Of a stretch of DNA of 64,000 nt, positions 1-8,306 are shown piece after piece. This DNA comes from an uncultured Sphingomonadaceae bacterium (GTDB lineage: Bacteria > Pseudomonadota > Alphaproteobacteria > Sphingomonadales > Sphingomonadaceae). A program made the translations under genes and the position numbers. The number at the start of each line of letters is the position of its first letter. Within the stretch, counting starts at the first letter, position 1. The notes under the pieces are model-generated. The model ran no database searches. It was given only the letters and a program-made list of their open reading frames with translations, and was not told the DNA's origin. Location of the stretch: the NCBI GenBank assembly GCA_947497455.1, contig CANMGU010000002.1, positions 1,210,506 to 1,274,505 on the forward strand, written 5' to 3'.

Positions 1-1173
1 AGGGGGGCGAGGATTGCCCTGCGTCTGGCGAGCGACCCCGGTAAATTTCTCTCGACCGTTCAAATCGGCATTACCCTGATTAGTATCGTCGCCGGTGCTT
101 TCTCCGGAGCAAGTCTGGGCGGCCCGGTGGCGGAGCGCTTGCAAGCTTTGGGGATGGACGCGGATCTTTCGGTAACAGTCGGATTTGCTCTCGCCATAGG
201 TGTGACGACCTATGCAACTTTGGTCATTGGTGAACTGGTACCCAAACAATTTGCCCTGCGATCGGCTGAAAAAATCGCCGTTATCATGGCACCGCCTATG
301 GATCTTCTGGCCCGGCTGGCGGCCCCTCTTGTCTGGTTGCTCGATGGCACCAGCGCGTTGATCTTTCGGATGCTTGGCCTGAAGCGGGATCAGGCGAGCC
401 ATGTGACAGCAGAAGAGCTGCAAATGGTCTTTGCTGAAGCTACACGATCGGGCGTGATTGAAGAACATGAACGCGCGGTGATCGCAGGTGTTGTGCGCAT
501 GGCTGATCGGCCGATCCGTGAAGTGATGACGCCACGTACCGAGGTTGATTGGCTGGATATCAGTGCGACGACAGAAGAGATTCACGCCATGCTGATAGGA
601 TCGCCGCATAGTCGATTGCCGGTGGCGGAGGGTTCTGTCGATGAAATTAAAGGTGTGGTGCAGGCCCGCGACATAGCCGCTGTTCAGTTTAGTGGAGAGC
701 CCCTTGACCTGCACGAGTTGGTGCGGCCACTAGAGAAGGTACCCGACCAGCTGGACGCGCTGGATGCCCTCGATATTTTGCGCGAGGCTGAGGTGCCTAT
801 GGTCCTGGTTCATGACGAATATGGCCATTTCGAGGGCATAGTTACCCCCAATGATTTGCTAAGCTCCATTGCCGGTGAGTTTGTCTCGGATCAGGATGAG
901 AAAACCCAACGCAGCCTGATCGAGCGCGCAGACGGCAGCTTTCTCGTTTCGGGCGCTATGTCGATGGATGCGCTGGCGGATCGCCTTGGCATTAAACTGC
1001 CGGATGATCGGGACTATGCCACGGTTGCTGGCCATGCCTTAAGTCAGCTGCGCCGCCTTCCCGAAGAGGGTGAGAGTTTCGAGGATCAGGGCTGGTTGTT
1101 CGAGATTATCGATATGGATGGCCGCAAAATCGATAAGCTGATCGTCCGTGCTTCCAGTCCAGATGCAGAATAA
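1..1173 (+). CDS. HlyC/CorC (CNNM-type) hemolysin-family membrane protein, 5' truncated by window edge
   Basis: The reading frame is open from base 1, so the start lies upstream and about 390 residues are visible. The first ~115 residues are the end of a DUF21 (CNNM) transmembrane domain, recognisable by the GARIALRLASDPGKFLSTVQ-type entry and the VTTYATLVIGELVPKQFAL stretch. A pair of CBS domains follows (about residues 165-300, opening near REVMTPRTEVDWLD), and a CorC_HlyC C-terminal domain closes the protein (about 310-385). Proteins of this architecture sit in the inner membrane and are linked to Mg2+/Co2+ transport or resistance; the hemolysin name is historical. The GTG at 127 is an internal codon, because homology runs straight through it. 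Confident at family level, not at substrate level. Confidence 0.93.
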   Translation, partial: RGARIALRLASDPGKFLSTVQIGITLISIVAGAFSGASLGGPVAERLQALGMDADLSVTVGFALAIGVTTYATLVIGELVPKQFALRSAEKIAVIMAPPMDLLARLAAPLVWLLDGTSALIFRMLGLKRDQASHVTAEELQMVFAEATRSGVIEEHERAVIAGVVRMADRPIREVMTPRTEVDWLDISATTEEIHAMLIGSPHSRLPVAEGSVDEIKGVVQARDIAAVQFSGEPLDLHELVRPLEKVPDQLDALDALDILREAEVPMVLVHDEYGHFEGIVTPNDLLSSIAGEFVSDQDEKTQRSLIERADGSFLVSGAMSMDALADRLGIKLPDDRDYATVAGHALSQLRRLPEEGESFEDQGWLFEIIDMDGRKIDKLIVRASSPDAE

Positions 1174-1311
1174 GCCTTTGTCAAAAAACTGATATCACCG
1201 GCCTTCGGAACGAAGTGGGGAACCAGAATCACTTTGGATCAGAAGGGCTGGCATATTGCGTCATCCGCATCTGATCATCACGCGGTTGACAAAAACGAAA
1301 GGGAATGTCCG

Positions 1312-2649
1312 ATGAAGAAAAGAACAATTGCGGGGACAATTGCGGCCATAATTCTCATAGGCGGTGCCTCCGCCGCTTACGTGGCTTCCCCTACGATTCA
1401 TGCAGGTCAGACCGGGGAAGCGCCGGAGCTTGGCCGATTGGGCGAATATAGCATCGGAACAGGTGTCAGAACATTTGCGCTGAAAGATCGCACAGAAATT
1501 ACGGCCTGGGGCGCTATTTCCGGAAATCTTACCGATGTGAACCGGCAATTGTCAGTGCGGTTCTGGTATCCTGCTACGGCTGGTGACGGGAAAGCAGCCA
1601 AATATTCGCATGTCATGCGACCACCCGGAAAGGAGCCCGTGACCATTTCCGCACAGGGTGTCGCTGTGCCTGACGCCAAAGCAATCACCGATCAGAAATT
1701 TCCGCTGGTGCTGATGTCTCATGGCTTTGGTGGATGGAGTACCCAGTTTAGCAATCTGGCAGAACAAATCGCCTCGCAGGGCTATATTGTCGCTTCGATT
1801 GATCATGCCGATATGCCCATTGATGGAGTCACATCCTTCTTGCTGTCCTTTGGTAATGTGCTTGTCGACCGGACTTTGGACCAGCGCCAGATTCTGACGC
1901 AGATATTGGAGGATGCATCGTCTGGGGCGCAGGCTTATGCTGCGCAAATCGACGCTGAAAATGTGGGGCTGATTGGCTATTCGATGGGCGGATATGGCGC
2001 CATTGCTTCTGCCGGGGCATCCTATGACTATGCGAACGATCCGATGTCGACCATTCCAGCGGCCGCCAAAGCTGCCATCGAGGAATCCTCGCAAAATGCA
2101 CTGCCGATTAAATCACTTGTCACCTTTGCTCCCTGGGGCGGACAGCCTGACAGCCGAGCATGGACTGCAGACAGTCTTGGACAGATTGAAAAGCCGGTTC
2201 TGGTCGTGACTGGGAATCAGGATGACGTGGTGAACTATGAGGAAGGCGTGAAGTGGCTGTTTGACAATATGACGGGGTCGGATCGCTATATGCTGGTCTA
2301 TCGCGAAGCCCGGCACAATATTGTCGGCAATGAATTTGATCTCGAAACCGATGCCAATTTCACGACCGCAGAGTTTCTTAAAGAGCCCGTGTGGCGAAGT
2401 GATCGGTTAAACGCCATCAACCAGCATTTTGTGACGGCCTTTCTGGACATGACTTTAAAAGATGACGCATCCAAAGCGGATTATTTGAACGTGCCGAATA
2501 CAGATTCCAACAACAGCAAGTGGCCGATTGGATTTGGTGAGCAGTTAAACGGCAAAATGGCGGGTTCCGAGCAAGCCGACCATTGGAAAGGATTCCAGCG
2601 TCGCTGGGCAGTTGGTCTTGAAATGTATCGGCAGGAGAAAACGCAATAA
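1312..2649 (+). CDS. Secreted alpha/beta hydrolase (lipase/PAF-acetylhydrolase-like)
   Basis: A 445-residue protein with an N-terminal signal peptide (MKKRTIAGTIAAIILIGG, cleavage probably near residue 25-32). The fold is alpha/beta hydrolase: an oxyanion loop HGFGG at 137-141, nucleophile elbow G-Y-S-M-G-G with Ser224, an acid candidate at Asp304/305 (GNQDDVV) and a His at 335 (EARHN). This arrangement matches the secreted PAF-acetylhydrolase/dienelactone-hydrolase-like esterase group; the substrate is unknown. I start at ATG 1312 because the signal peptide begins there and a purine-rich GAAAGGGAA stretch lies just upstream. A TTG at 1234 in frame would add a tail without signal character. 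It stands alone between a co-directional gene and a convergent one. Confidence 0.85.
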   Translation: MKKRTIAGTIAAIILIGGASAAYVASPTIHAGQTGEAPELGRLGEYSIGTGVRTFALKDRTEITAWGAISGNLTDVNRQLSVRFWYPATAGDGKAAKYSHVMRPPGKEPVTISAQGVAVPDAKAITDQKFPLVLMSHGFGGWSTQFSNLAEQIASQGYIVASIDHADMPIDGVTSFLLSFGNVLVDRTLDQRQILTQILEDASSGAQAYAAQIDAENVGLIGYSMGGYGAIASAGASYDYANDPMSTIPAAAKAAIEESSQNALPIKSLVTFAPWGGQPDSRAWTADSLGQIEKPVLVVTGNQDDVVNYEEGVKWLFDNMTGSDRYMLVYREARHNIVGNEFDLETDANFTTAEFLKEPVWRSDRLNAINQHFVTAFLDMTLKDDASKADYLNVPNTDSNNSKWPIGFGEQLNGKMAGSEQADHWKGFQRRWAVGLEMYRQEKTQ

Positions 2650-2721
2650 ACGCGTCTTCAGATAGTGCGCTAGAATAACGTCGGTTGATGTTATCTCGCG
2701 GCCTTAATTCTGGTCTTTAAA

Positions 2722-3396
2722 TTATAGCTTGCCGTATTTTTTCTCAAAGCCGGTAATATCGTCCTTTGCCAGATATTTCGCTTGATCGATCCATGAATCG
2801 CGTGTGATCCGACCACTGAAGCTTTCCAGATATTGGTCAACTTCCTGTATCTCCGCTTCTTTCCAAGCGGCAATCTGGTCGAACCGGGTGACACCGAGAT
2901 TATTCAGCAAAGTGTTTAGTTTCGGTCCAACGCCTTTAATTAGACGCAGATTATCTGGCTCCCCAACAGCCTGTGCGATCTTGGGTTTGCCCGGTGGTGC
3001 CGGAGGGGGAGTATCGGACACGGCTGGCCGTTTGCGGGGGCGCGGCGCAGAGGCAGCGCCTGGTTTGGCTTTTGCTGCAGCGGTGGCTGCGACAGCTGCA
3101 GCGGCCGGTTTGGCCACCGGTGCAGCTTTTGGTGCCGGTGCCGGTGCTGCTGGTGTAACCTTGGGAGCGGGCGCAGGAGTAGGCGCAGGCGCTGGTTCTG
3201 GTTCTGGTTCTGGCACAATTGGATCGGGCGTTGCAACTACGGCATCACCAGCTTTTTCCAGCAAGCCGTCATCAGCATCAAAATGATCAGATCCATTTTC
3301 CCGGCCAGACACTGCCCAGGCCCAAAAAGCCGTAGCTACGCCAATAAGCAATGCGATCAGAAATAGCAGCCAATTTGCAGAAATCAGCGTTATCAT
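2722..3396 (-). CDS. Membrane-anchored Pro/Ala-rich protein with C-terminal helix-hairpin-helix domain
   Basis: 224 residues. One N-terminal transmembrane helix (about 5-28), an acidic patch, a long low-complexity Pro/Ala/Lys linker (about 58-140) and a C-terminal helix-hairpin-helix domain with the core GVGPKLNTLLNNLGV at 155-169, followed by FDQIAAW and WIDQAKYLA. This C-terminal domain closely resembles the extension on alphaproteobacterial NuoE proteins, where it is presumed a protein or nucleic-acid contact module. It is the last gene of a run with an OmpA-like protein (3588-4355) and a 33-residue membrane peptide (3483-3584), which suggests a cell-envelope role. Function is not known. 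Confidence 0.8.
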   Translation of the reverse strand: MITLISANWLLFLIALLIGVATAFWAWAVSGRENGSDHFDADDGLLEKAGDAVVATPDPIVPEPEPEPAPAPTPAPAPKVTPAAPAPAPKAAPVAKPAAAAVAATAAAKAKPGAASAPRPRKRPAVSDTPPPAPPGKPKIAQAVGEPDNLRLIKGVGPKLNTLLNNLGVTRFDQIAAWKEAEIQEVDQYLESFSGRITRDSWIDQAKYLAKDDITGFEKKYGKL

Positions 3397-3482
3397 TATG
3401 TTAAACCCCTATATTCAAATCCAAATATGGCAGGCAGAGCCGCGATTGCTACGTTGCCCGTCAAATCCATTCTCATTTTCAA

Positions 3483-3584
3483 TCAAATCTCGTCGCGATT
3501 CCGGCCCCAGATGAGCCAGCCCATGCCGAGGCCAATTGCAAAAGTCGTGAGCAGGAGCAACAGATTTTCGACTAATAGTGGCAT
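3483..3584 (-). CDS. 33-residue single-helix membrane protein
   Basis: Translating the minus strand from ATG at 3584 gives a 33-residue product starting MPLLVENLLLLL and ending WGRNRDEI. Residues 5-27 form one hydrophobic helix with a small-residue GLGMG patch, followed by a short charged tail. A strong Shine-Dalgarno AGGAGG sits at 3595-3600, partly inside the end of the upstream OmpA-like gene, whose stop is only three bases away. The tight spacing and consensus ribosome site argue that it is translated. It lies between the OmpA-like gene and the HHH-domain gene on the same strand. No family recognised. Confidence 0.7.
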   Translation of the reverse strand: MPLLVENLLLLLTTFAIGLGMGWLIWGRNRDEI

Positions 3585-3587
3585 GGT

Positions 3588-4355
3588 TCATTCCTCCTGT
3601 TGCGATTTCGCATCATTTACTTCTTTTTTATTTCCCGCCTGCACCTTGAATTCAATACGCCGATTCTGTGCATCTGCTTCCGGGCCTTGCCCAGTAGCCA
3701 GCGGTTGTTCGGCACCGTAGCCGGTTGCAGTTACCAGATTCTCCGGGATACCACGCTCAATCAGGCCAGCGCGAACACGATCGGCACGTTCCTGAGACAG
3801 GATTTTGTTTACCTGCGCATTGCCGTTGCCATCAGTGTGGCCGCCGACTGCAATGGCGATGCCGGAGCAGGGCGTGAGTGCTGCCGCTATTTTGTCGAGC
3901 AGTTTGTTGGACGCAGGCGATATATAAGCGCTGCCGGATCGGAAGCTCAGTTTTTCACCTGCAATCGCGGTGTCGACGCTATTCTGACACTTTGTCGCGA
4001 CAGGATCACTTCCCTTGCTGGCAGTATCTGTCGTCGTGTCTGTGCTATTATCTGCATTGGATCCCGATACCAGATTGGTCCCAGCCCAGCTGGCGCTGCT
4101 ACCGGTGATTTTTGCAACAGCATCTAGTGCCTTCTGCTTCATCTCATCCGGGGCATCGCCATCCAAAACTGCGTTGCGAGATAATGGATCGCGGGGAAGG
4201 GCTACCGTTACGCCGTCCATACCTTGTGCGGTCAGCTCCGTCTGCGCGGCACTTTCAAGACCTGAGATGAATTTATCGCCAGTGGTATAATGTCCGACAA
4301 GCGCCAATAGAGCCGTCGCAACCGCACCAGTTAAAATCTTACCCCCAACTTCCAT
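3588..4355 (-). CDS. OmpA-family peptidoglycan-associating envelope protein
   Basis: 255 residues. An N-terminal hydrophobic helix (about 6-22) acts as anchor or uncleaved signal. A central region of about 28-95 is reminiscent of a BON-type fold (FISGLESAAQTELTAQGMDGVTV), followed by a Ser/Thr/Asp linker. The OmpA C-terminal domain is about 130-238, with GGHTDGNG around Asp175 and NRRIEFKV at 231-238, the residues used in that family to bind meso-diaminopimelate of peptidoglycan. First gene of a three-gene minus-strand run with the 33-residue membrane peptide and HHH protein. The upstream region carries a 9-bp perfect inverted repeat at 4475-4501. Confidence 0.9.
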   Translation of the reverse strand: MEVGGKILTGAVATALLALVGHYTTGDKFISGLESAAQTELTAQGMDGVTVALPRDPLSRNAVLDGDAPDEMKQKALDAVAKITGSSASWAGTNLVSGSNADNSTDTTTDTASKGSDPVATKCQNSVDTAIAGEKLSFRSGSAYISPASNKLLDKIAAALTPCSGIAIAVGGHTDGNGNAQVNKILSQERADRVRAGLIERGIPENLVTATGYGAEQPLATGQGPEADAQNRRIEFKVQAGNKKEVNDAKSQQEE

Positions 4356-4474
4356 TCCAGAACCCCTTACTCAGTTCGCTTCATCTTTTGTCCATCCCCT
4401 AAAATGGAGGATAATTAGGGATGAGTCCAGTTCACCGGGCCGGGCAGATCGCCCAATATCCGACGAGACGAGCT

Positions 4475-4501
4475 GTAATTGTCCCCATATGAGACAATTA
4501 C
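4475..4501. promoter_or_regulatory. Perfect 9-bp inverted repeat upstream of the OmpA-like gene
   Basis: GTAATTGTC at 4475-4483 is exactly complementary to GACAATTAC at 4493-4501, separated by 9 bases. It lies about 120 bp upstream of the OmpA-like start and 65 bp downstream of the VWA gene stop, both on the minus strand. No T-run follows the hairpin in the direction of transcription, so an operator is more likely than an intrinsic terminator. The cognate regulator is unknown. Confidence 0.45.
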
Positions 4502-4565
4502 TTAGCAAAGATGGTTAACAGCTTACTGCTTTTCTTGCGGGATTGGTCGCCAGGCCGAATCAATC

Positions 4566-6353
4566 TCAACTTTGACTTTGTGCCAAATCACTCAATTTAC
4601 GGAATTCCTGACGCCAGAAGTTGCCGCCATTTCCGGACAATTCCTGAATATTCCCGTAGTCATAGTCGCCAAGATATTTGTCTCCGCGCAATTTCTGTCC
4701 GAATGCAGCAACCGCGACGGCAAAGGCCATGTCGCCACGCGGCGCTTTAGCATCGCTCAGGCTACCTGCTGCGATCTGGCGCTTTATCAAGCGCGATTTG
4801 TCGCCACCAGGTAATTTATAGCGCAATTTAACCTGAGCCATCTCACCGGTGAAATCCGGTTGCCGGTCCGCAACGCGGTTGGCAGAATAGCGGGGGTCAG
4901 GAAGCCAGCCCGATGATTTTGTTGGCATGATCTCGTAAAGCGCAGTCACCTGGTGGCCAGCGCCGATATCTCCTGCATCTATCTTGTCGTTGGCAAAATC
5001 TTCTTCCGCGAGTAGCCGGTTTTCATAACCGATCAGGCGATATTCCTTCACATGCGCGGGATTGAACTCGATCTGGATTTTGACATCCTTGGCGATGGTG
5101 AACAAGGTAGAGCTCAATTCTTCGCCCAGAACCTTCTTGGCCTCCATGGCGCTGTCGATATAAGCATAATTACCGTTACCGACATTGGCGATACCCTCCA
5201 TCAACTCGTCCCGAATGTTGCCTGTACCATAGCCGAGCATTGTCAGATTGACGCCTGATTCCCGTTCTTTGGAAACAATTTTTTTCAGCTCGTCTGTATT
5301 GGACGTGCCGACGTTAAAGTCTCCATCGGTAGCCATGATAATGCGATTGATACCGCCTTTGAGGAAGCTTTTTCGTGCGGTGGAATAGGCAAGCTTGAGC
5401 GCATCACCGCCAGCTGTCGAACCTCTTGCATACAGGCAATCAACCGCCTCTTTGACATGATCCTTGTTGGATGTCGGCGCCAGCAGCAGACCAACAGTGC
5501 CCGAATAAACCACAATGGACACCCGATCATCGCTGCGCAATTCATTCGCCAGCGATGTCAGTGTCGATTTGACGAGCGGCAATTTGTCCTTGCTGCCCAT
5601 CGAACCGGAAACATCGACAAGAAAAACCAGATTGGCGCGGGGCCGCTCGCTGCTATGGACGTCATAGCCGCGCAGACCGATGCGCAGCAGGCGGCTGGCG
5701 TCGTTCCACGGTGTGGTGGACAGATCGGTCGACACGCTGAAAGGTGCTTCTCGGCTGGATGGTTCAGGATAATCATAGCGGAAATAATTGATCAACTCCT
5801 CAGTCCGCACCGCGGCTTCGGGCGGCATTTTTCCATCATTCAGGAAACGCCGGACATTGGAATAGCTGCCTGTGTCGACATCGACCGCAAAGGTAGACAC
5901 CGGTTCATCAGCAACCCGCTTGATGCTTGCGACCTCTTCACCGGCATATTTCTCGCGGTCTTGCGGCTGTGGGCGCGGATAGGGATAAGGGTAGGGGCCG
6001 GGTACTGTAATTGGCCGGGCAATGCGCCGCGCAACACCGGTTGGACCTCCCTTCTGAAACTGGCCAGCGATCGATGCCGGCGGCGGAGGCGGCGGAGGTG
6101 GCGGTGGGAGCGCGGCTGGAGAATTTTGAAGGCGACCCGGGCCCTTTCTCCTGGAGCCTGTGGCGATAACCTGATCGCGATCATAACGCGTAAAAATGCT
6201 GCAGTTGACAGGATGTGGCGGCGGTATTCTAACCAGATCCGGGCGCTTTCCCTGTCGCGACTGGGCCTCAACGGGTGCTGTGCCCGGTGTTCCTATCAGA
6301 CCAATCGCCGCGAAGCCGCACAAGATTTTGGAAATATTAGAAAAACGCCGCAT
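4566..6353 (-). CDS. YfbK-type von Willebrand factor A domain protein, secreted
   Basis: 595 residues from ATG 6353, chosen because GGGAGG lies seven bases upstream and the signal peptide (RRFSNISKILCGFAAIGLIG) then begins at the N terminus. A decaproline run (about 83-92) and a YPYPYP stretch form a flexible linker. Then come the N-terminal vWF_A-associated region (STFAVDVDTGSYSN), the VWA domain with a complete MIDAS motif DVSGSMG (Asp247, Ser249, Ser251) and TDGDFNVG, and a YfbK-type C-terminal domain. Such proteins are exported and bind a divalent cation; ligands are generally unknown. A 14-bp inverted repeat lies about 50 bp upstream, between this gene and the M48 protease gene. Confidence 0.9.
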   Translation of the reverse strand: MRRFSNISKILCGFAAIGLIGTPGTAPVEAQSRQGKRPDLVRIPPPHPVNCSIFTRYDRDQVIATGSRRKGPGRLQNSPAALPPPPPPPPPPASIAGQFQKGGPTGVARRIARPITVPGPYPYPYPRPQPQDREKYAGEEVASIKRVADEPVSTFAVDVDTGSYSNVRRFLNDGKMPPEAAVRTEELINYFRYDYPEPSSREAPFSVSTDLSTTPWNDASRLLRIGLRGYDVHSSERPRANLVFLVDVSGSMGSKDKLPLVKSTLTSLANELRSDDRVSIVVYSGTVGLLLAPTSNKDHVKEAVDCLYARGSTAGGDALKLAYSTARKSFLKGGINRIIMATDGDFNVGTSNTDELKKIVSKERESGVNLTMLGYGTGNIRDELMEGIANVGNGNYAYIDSAMEAKKVLGEELSSTLFTIAKDVKIQIEFNPAHVKEYRLIGYENRLLAEEDFANDKIDAGDIGAGHQVTALYEIMPTKSSGWLPDPRYSANRVADRQPDFTGEMAQVKLRYKLPGGDKSRLIKRQIAAGSLSDAKAPRGDMAFAVAVAAFGQKLRGDKYLGDYDYGNIQELSGNGGNFWRQEFRKLSDLAQSQS

Positions 6354-6404
6354 GTTTATCCCTCCCGAAATACTCAACCCGGGATAGAAGGTGCCAAAAG
6401 CAAG

Positions 6405-6451
6405 CTGACTGGTCTATGAACACATGATATGTTGTTACATAGACCAGTCAG
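6405..6451. promoter_or_regulatory. Perfect 14-bp inverted repeat between M48 and VWA genes
   Basis: CTGACTGGTCTATG (6405-6418) pairs exactly with CATAGACCAGTCAG (6438-6451); the 19-base loop itself has partial symmetry. It starts 24 bp after the M48 stop and ends about 50 bp before the VWA start, reading on the minus strand. CTTGCTTTT follows in that direction, so it could terminate the M48 transcript. The half-site also resembles TetR-family operators of the TAGACCAGTC type, so control of the VWA gene is the alternative. Confidence 0.55.
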
Positions 6452-6474
6452 ATCAGGTTCTTGTCAGTATGCTC

Positions 6475-7251
6475 TCAGGCCAGTTGTTTGCGCATCCGTT
6501 TCGCGCGGGATTCAGGACTTGGATGTGTCTGCAACCAAGGCAATCCGCCACCGCCTCCGCTCAGCCCGGCAAGCTTATCTAGTGCGGTGACACAAGCCAT
6601 CGGATTATATTGCTTCTGCCTCATGAAGGCCATGGCATAGTCATCCGCTTCTTTTTCATGTTTCTGACTGTGTTGCGAGCTGATTACATTGCCGAACAAC
6701 TTACCCAATTTGGAATTGGCGATCGTGCCGACCTTGCCACCGGCTGCATCGGCAACGCCAAAGGCGGCTTCCTTCTGCAGAGCACCTTGCATGCGTTTCT
6801 TGGTATGACCTTCCTTTACATGGCCAATTTCATGTCCGATCACATAACGGATCTCGTCATCGGTAAATTGATCCATCAGCCCGGCAAAGACCCGGATCGT
6901 GCCATTGGCCATAGCAAAGGCATTCACGTCACGGACAAGATAGGCTTTGATATCAAGATCAAGCCCGTCGTGATTTTTCAAGCCCTTGGACAAATTGGCG
7001 ATGCGTTTGCCATAGGGATTTTTTGGTCCGGCAACCGGGTTGCGGCTGTCCATATCGGCGGCCATCTGGTCAAAATAGACCGCCATTTCTTCATCATTAT
7101 AGGACCCTGCCTTGGCGACCTTACCGGCCGCTCCCAAACCCTTTTTCAGGTTAAATTGTGCGTGCAATGGCGCGCTTGCGCTGATTCCACCAGCCAGCGC
7201 GGCAATCACCATGATTTGCCGCCGTGTGAGCAAAGTATCGTCGTTTTTCAA
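6475..7251 (-). CDS. M48-family zinc metalloprotease, exported
   Basis: 258 residues from a TTG at 7251. This start has an AGGGAAGGGA ribosome site and puts a twin-arginine-like segment (TRRQIM) ahead of the hydrophobic signal (VIAALAGGISASAPLHAQ). The M48 zinc site is intact: HEIGH at about 140-144, followed downstream by EKEADDYA carrying the third ligand Glu. Length and layout fit small periplasmic M48 peptidases (BepA/LoiP-like without TPRs), which act in envelope quality control. A longer frame up to 7302 exists but would bury the signal peptide. A strong inverted repeat follows the stop. Confidence 0.88.
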   Translation of the reverse strand: MKNDDTLLTRRQIMVIAALAGGISASAPLHAQFNLKKGLGAAGKVAKAGSYNDEEMAVYFDQMAADMDSRNPVAGPKNPYGKRIANLSKGLKNHDGLDLDIKAYLVRDVNAFAMANGTIRVFAGLMDQFTDDEIRYVIGHEIGHVKEGHTKKRMQGALQKEAAFGVADAAGGKVGTIANSKLGKLFGNVISSQHSQKHEKEADDYAMAFMRQKQYNPMACVTALDKLAGLSGGGGGLPWLQTHPSPESRAKRMRKQLA

Positions 7252-7407
7252 AATTTGTCCCTTCCCTAAAAGTACAAGCCCCTGTTGCGCCGGACTATGC
7301 AAAAGAGGGCGTCGGCACGCAATGCAATTTGCAATAAAGTCATGTAAATTATCGATTTTCAGGTTCTGAAGCTGTTAGCGATGCAAGGCCATCGATGCGT
7401 TGATTGA

Positions 7408-8181
7408 TCAGAACCCCTGGACTGATCCACCATCCACTTGAATCGACGTTCCGGTGATATAGCTGGCTGCCTCTGATCCCAGGAAAACCGCTAGGTTGGC
7501 AATCTCTTCGGGCTGGCCGATACGTTGCATCGGAATTTGCGCAGCAATTCCGGCAGCCACCTCTTCTACTGTTTTTCCTGATGCGGCTGATTGCTGTTCC
7601 AGAATCTGGGTAACGCGGTCGGTATTGGTGAAGCCGGGGCAAACGGTATTGACCAGGATATTATCGCCGGCAACCTGATTGGCCAGTGTCTTCGCCCAAC
7701 CCAAAACCGCCATGCGGACGCTGTTGGACAAGGTCAATCCTGGAACAGGCTGTTTGACGCCCGATGATGATATGTTGATGATTCGGCCCCATTTTTGCGT
7801 TCGCATATGCGGCAGGACCAGTCGCGTGAGGCGGATAACAGACATGAGGGTTAGCTCGACTGCTTTGTTCCAATCTTCATCAGCCAAATCTTCAAAAAGG
7901 CCTGGCGGTGGGCCGCCGGCATTGTTGACCAATATGTCGATATGGCCAAATTTCTGGGTTACGGATTGGACGACCCGATCAATGTCCTGTGATTTCGAAA
8001 CATCTCCGGCCAGCGCCAGACAACCAGGCATTTGCGCCGCAGCGGCATCAAGGTTATCCTGTGATCTTCCGCAAATCGCTACATGGGCGCCGCTTTTGTG
8101 AAATCCCAAAGCCGTTGCCAATCCGATGCCCTTGCTACCAGCGGTGACAAACACGATTTTATTTTCAAGATTTAGGTCCAT
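7408..8181 (-). CDS. SDR-family oxidoreductase with non-canonical active site
   Basis: 257 residues with the Rossmann glycine motif TAGSKGIG (13-20), NNAGG near 86-90 and a C-terminal GTSIQVDGG, all typical of classical SDRs. The catalytic YxxxK is missing: after the SSS at 138-140 the equivalent position reads S-N-S-V-R (152-156). A subgroup of FabG-like proteins with an LSNxxR signature shares this change, so the gene is probably intact rather than damaged, but its chemistry may differ from ordinary ketoreductases. It sits alone between the M48 gene and purD on the same strand. Confidence 0.88.
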   Translation of the reverse strand: MDLNLENKIVFVTAGSKGIGLATALGFHKSGAHVAICGRSQDNLDAAAAQMPGCLALAGDVSKSQDIDRVVQSVTQKFGHIDILVNNAGGPPPGLFEDLADEDWNKAVELTLMSVIRLTRLVLPHMRTQKWGRIINISSSGVKQPVPGLTLSNSVRMAVLGWAKTLANQVAGDNILVNTVCPGFTNTDRVTQILEQQSAASGKTVEEVAAGIAAQIPMQRIGQPEEIANLAVFLGSEAASYITGTSIQVDGGSVQGF

Positions 8182-8306
8182 AACGCTAACCTGCCGGAAT
8201 CAGGCGCTAATGTATAGTCCGGATAGGTCTGCCGCCGTTGTTGATCCTTGCCCCTGGCGCGGTCAAAGCACTGATTCCGATCGCAGAGCCGGGATTTGCT
8301 AGTAGT

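Noticed and set aside
1261..2316. Several 60-180 residue frames on both strands within the alpha/beta hydrolase gene
   Set aside because: They lie inside a gene with a full signal peptide and catalytic motifs, and show no recognisable protein features; they are shadows.
5457..6419. 320-residue plus-strand frame antisense to the VWA gene
   Set aside because: Rich in Arg, Cys, His and Gln with no domain; the minus-strand VWA protein explains the sequence.
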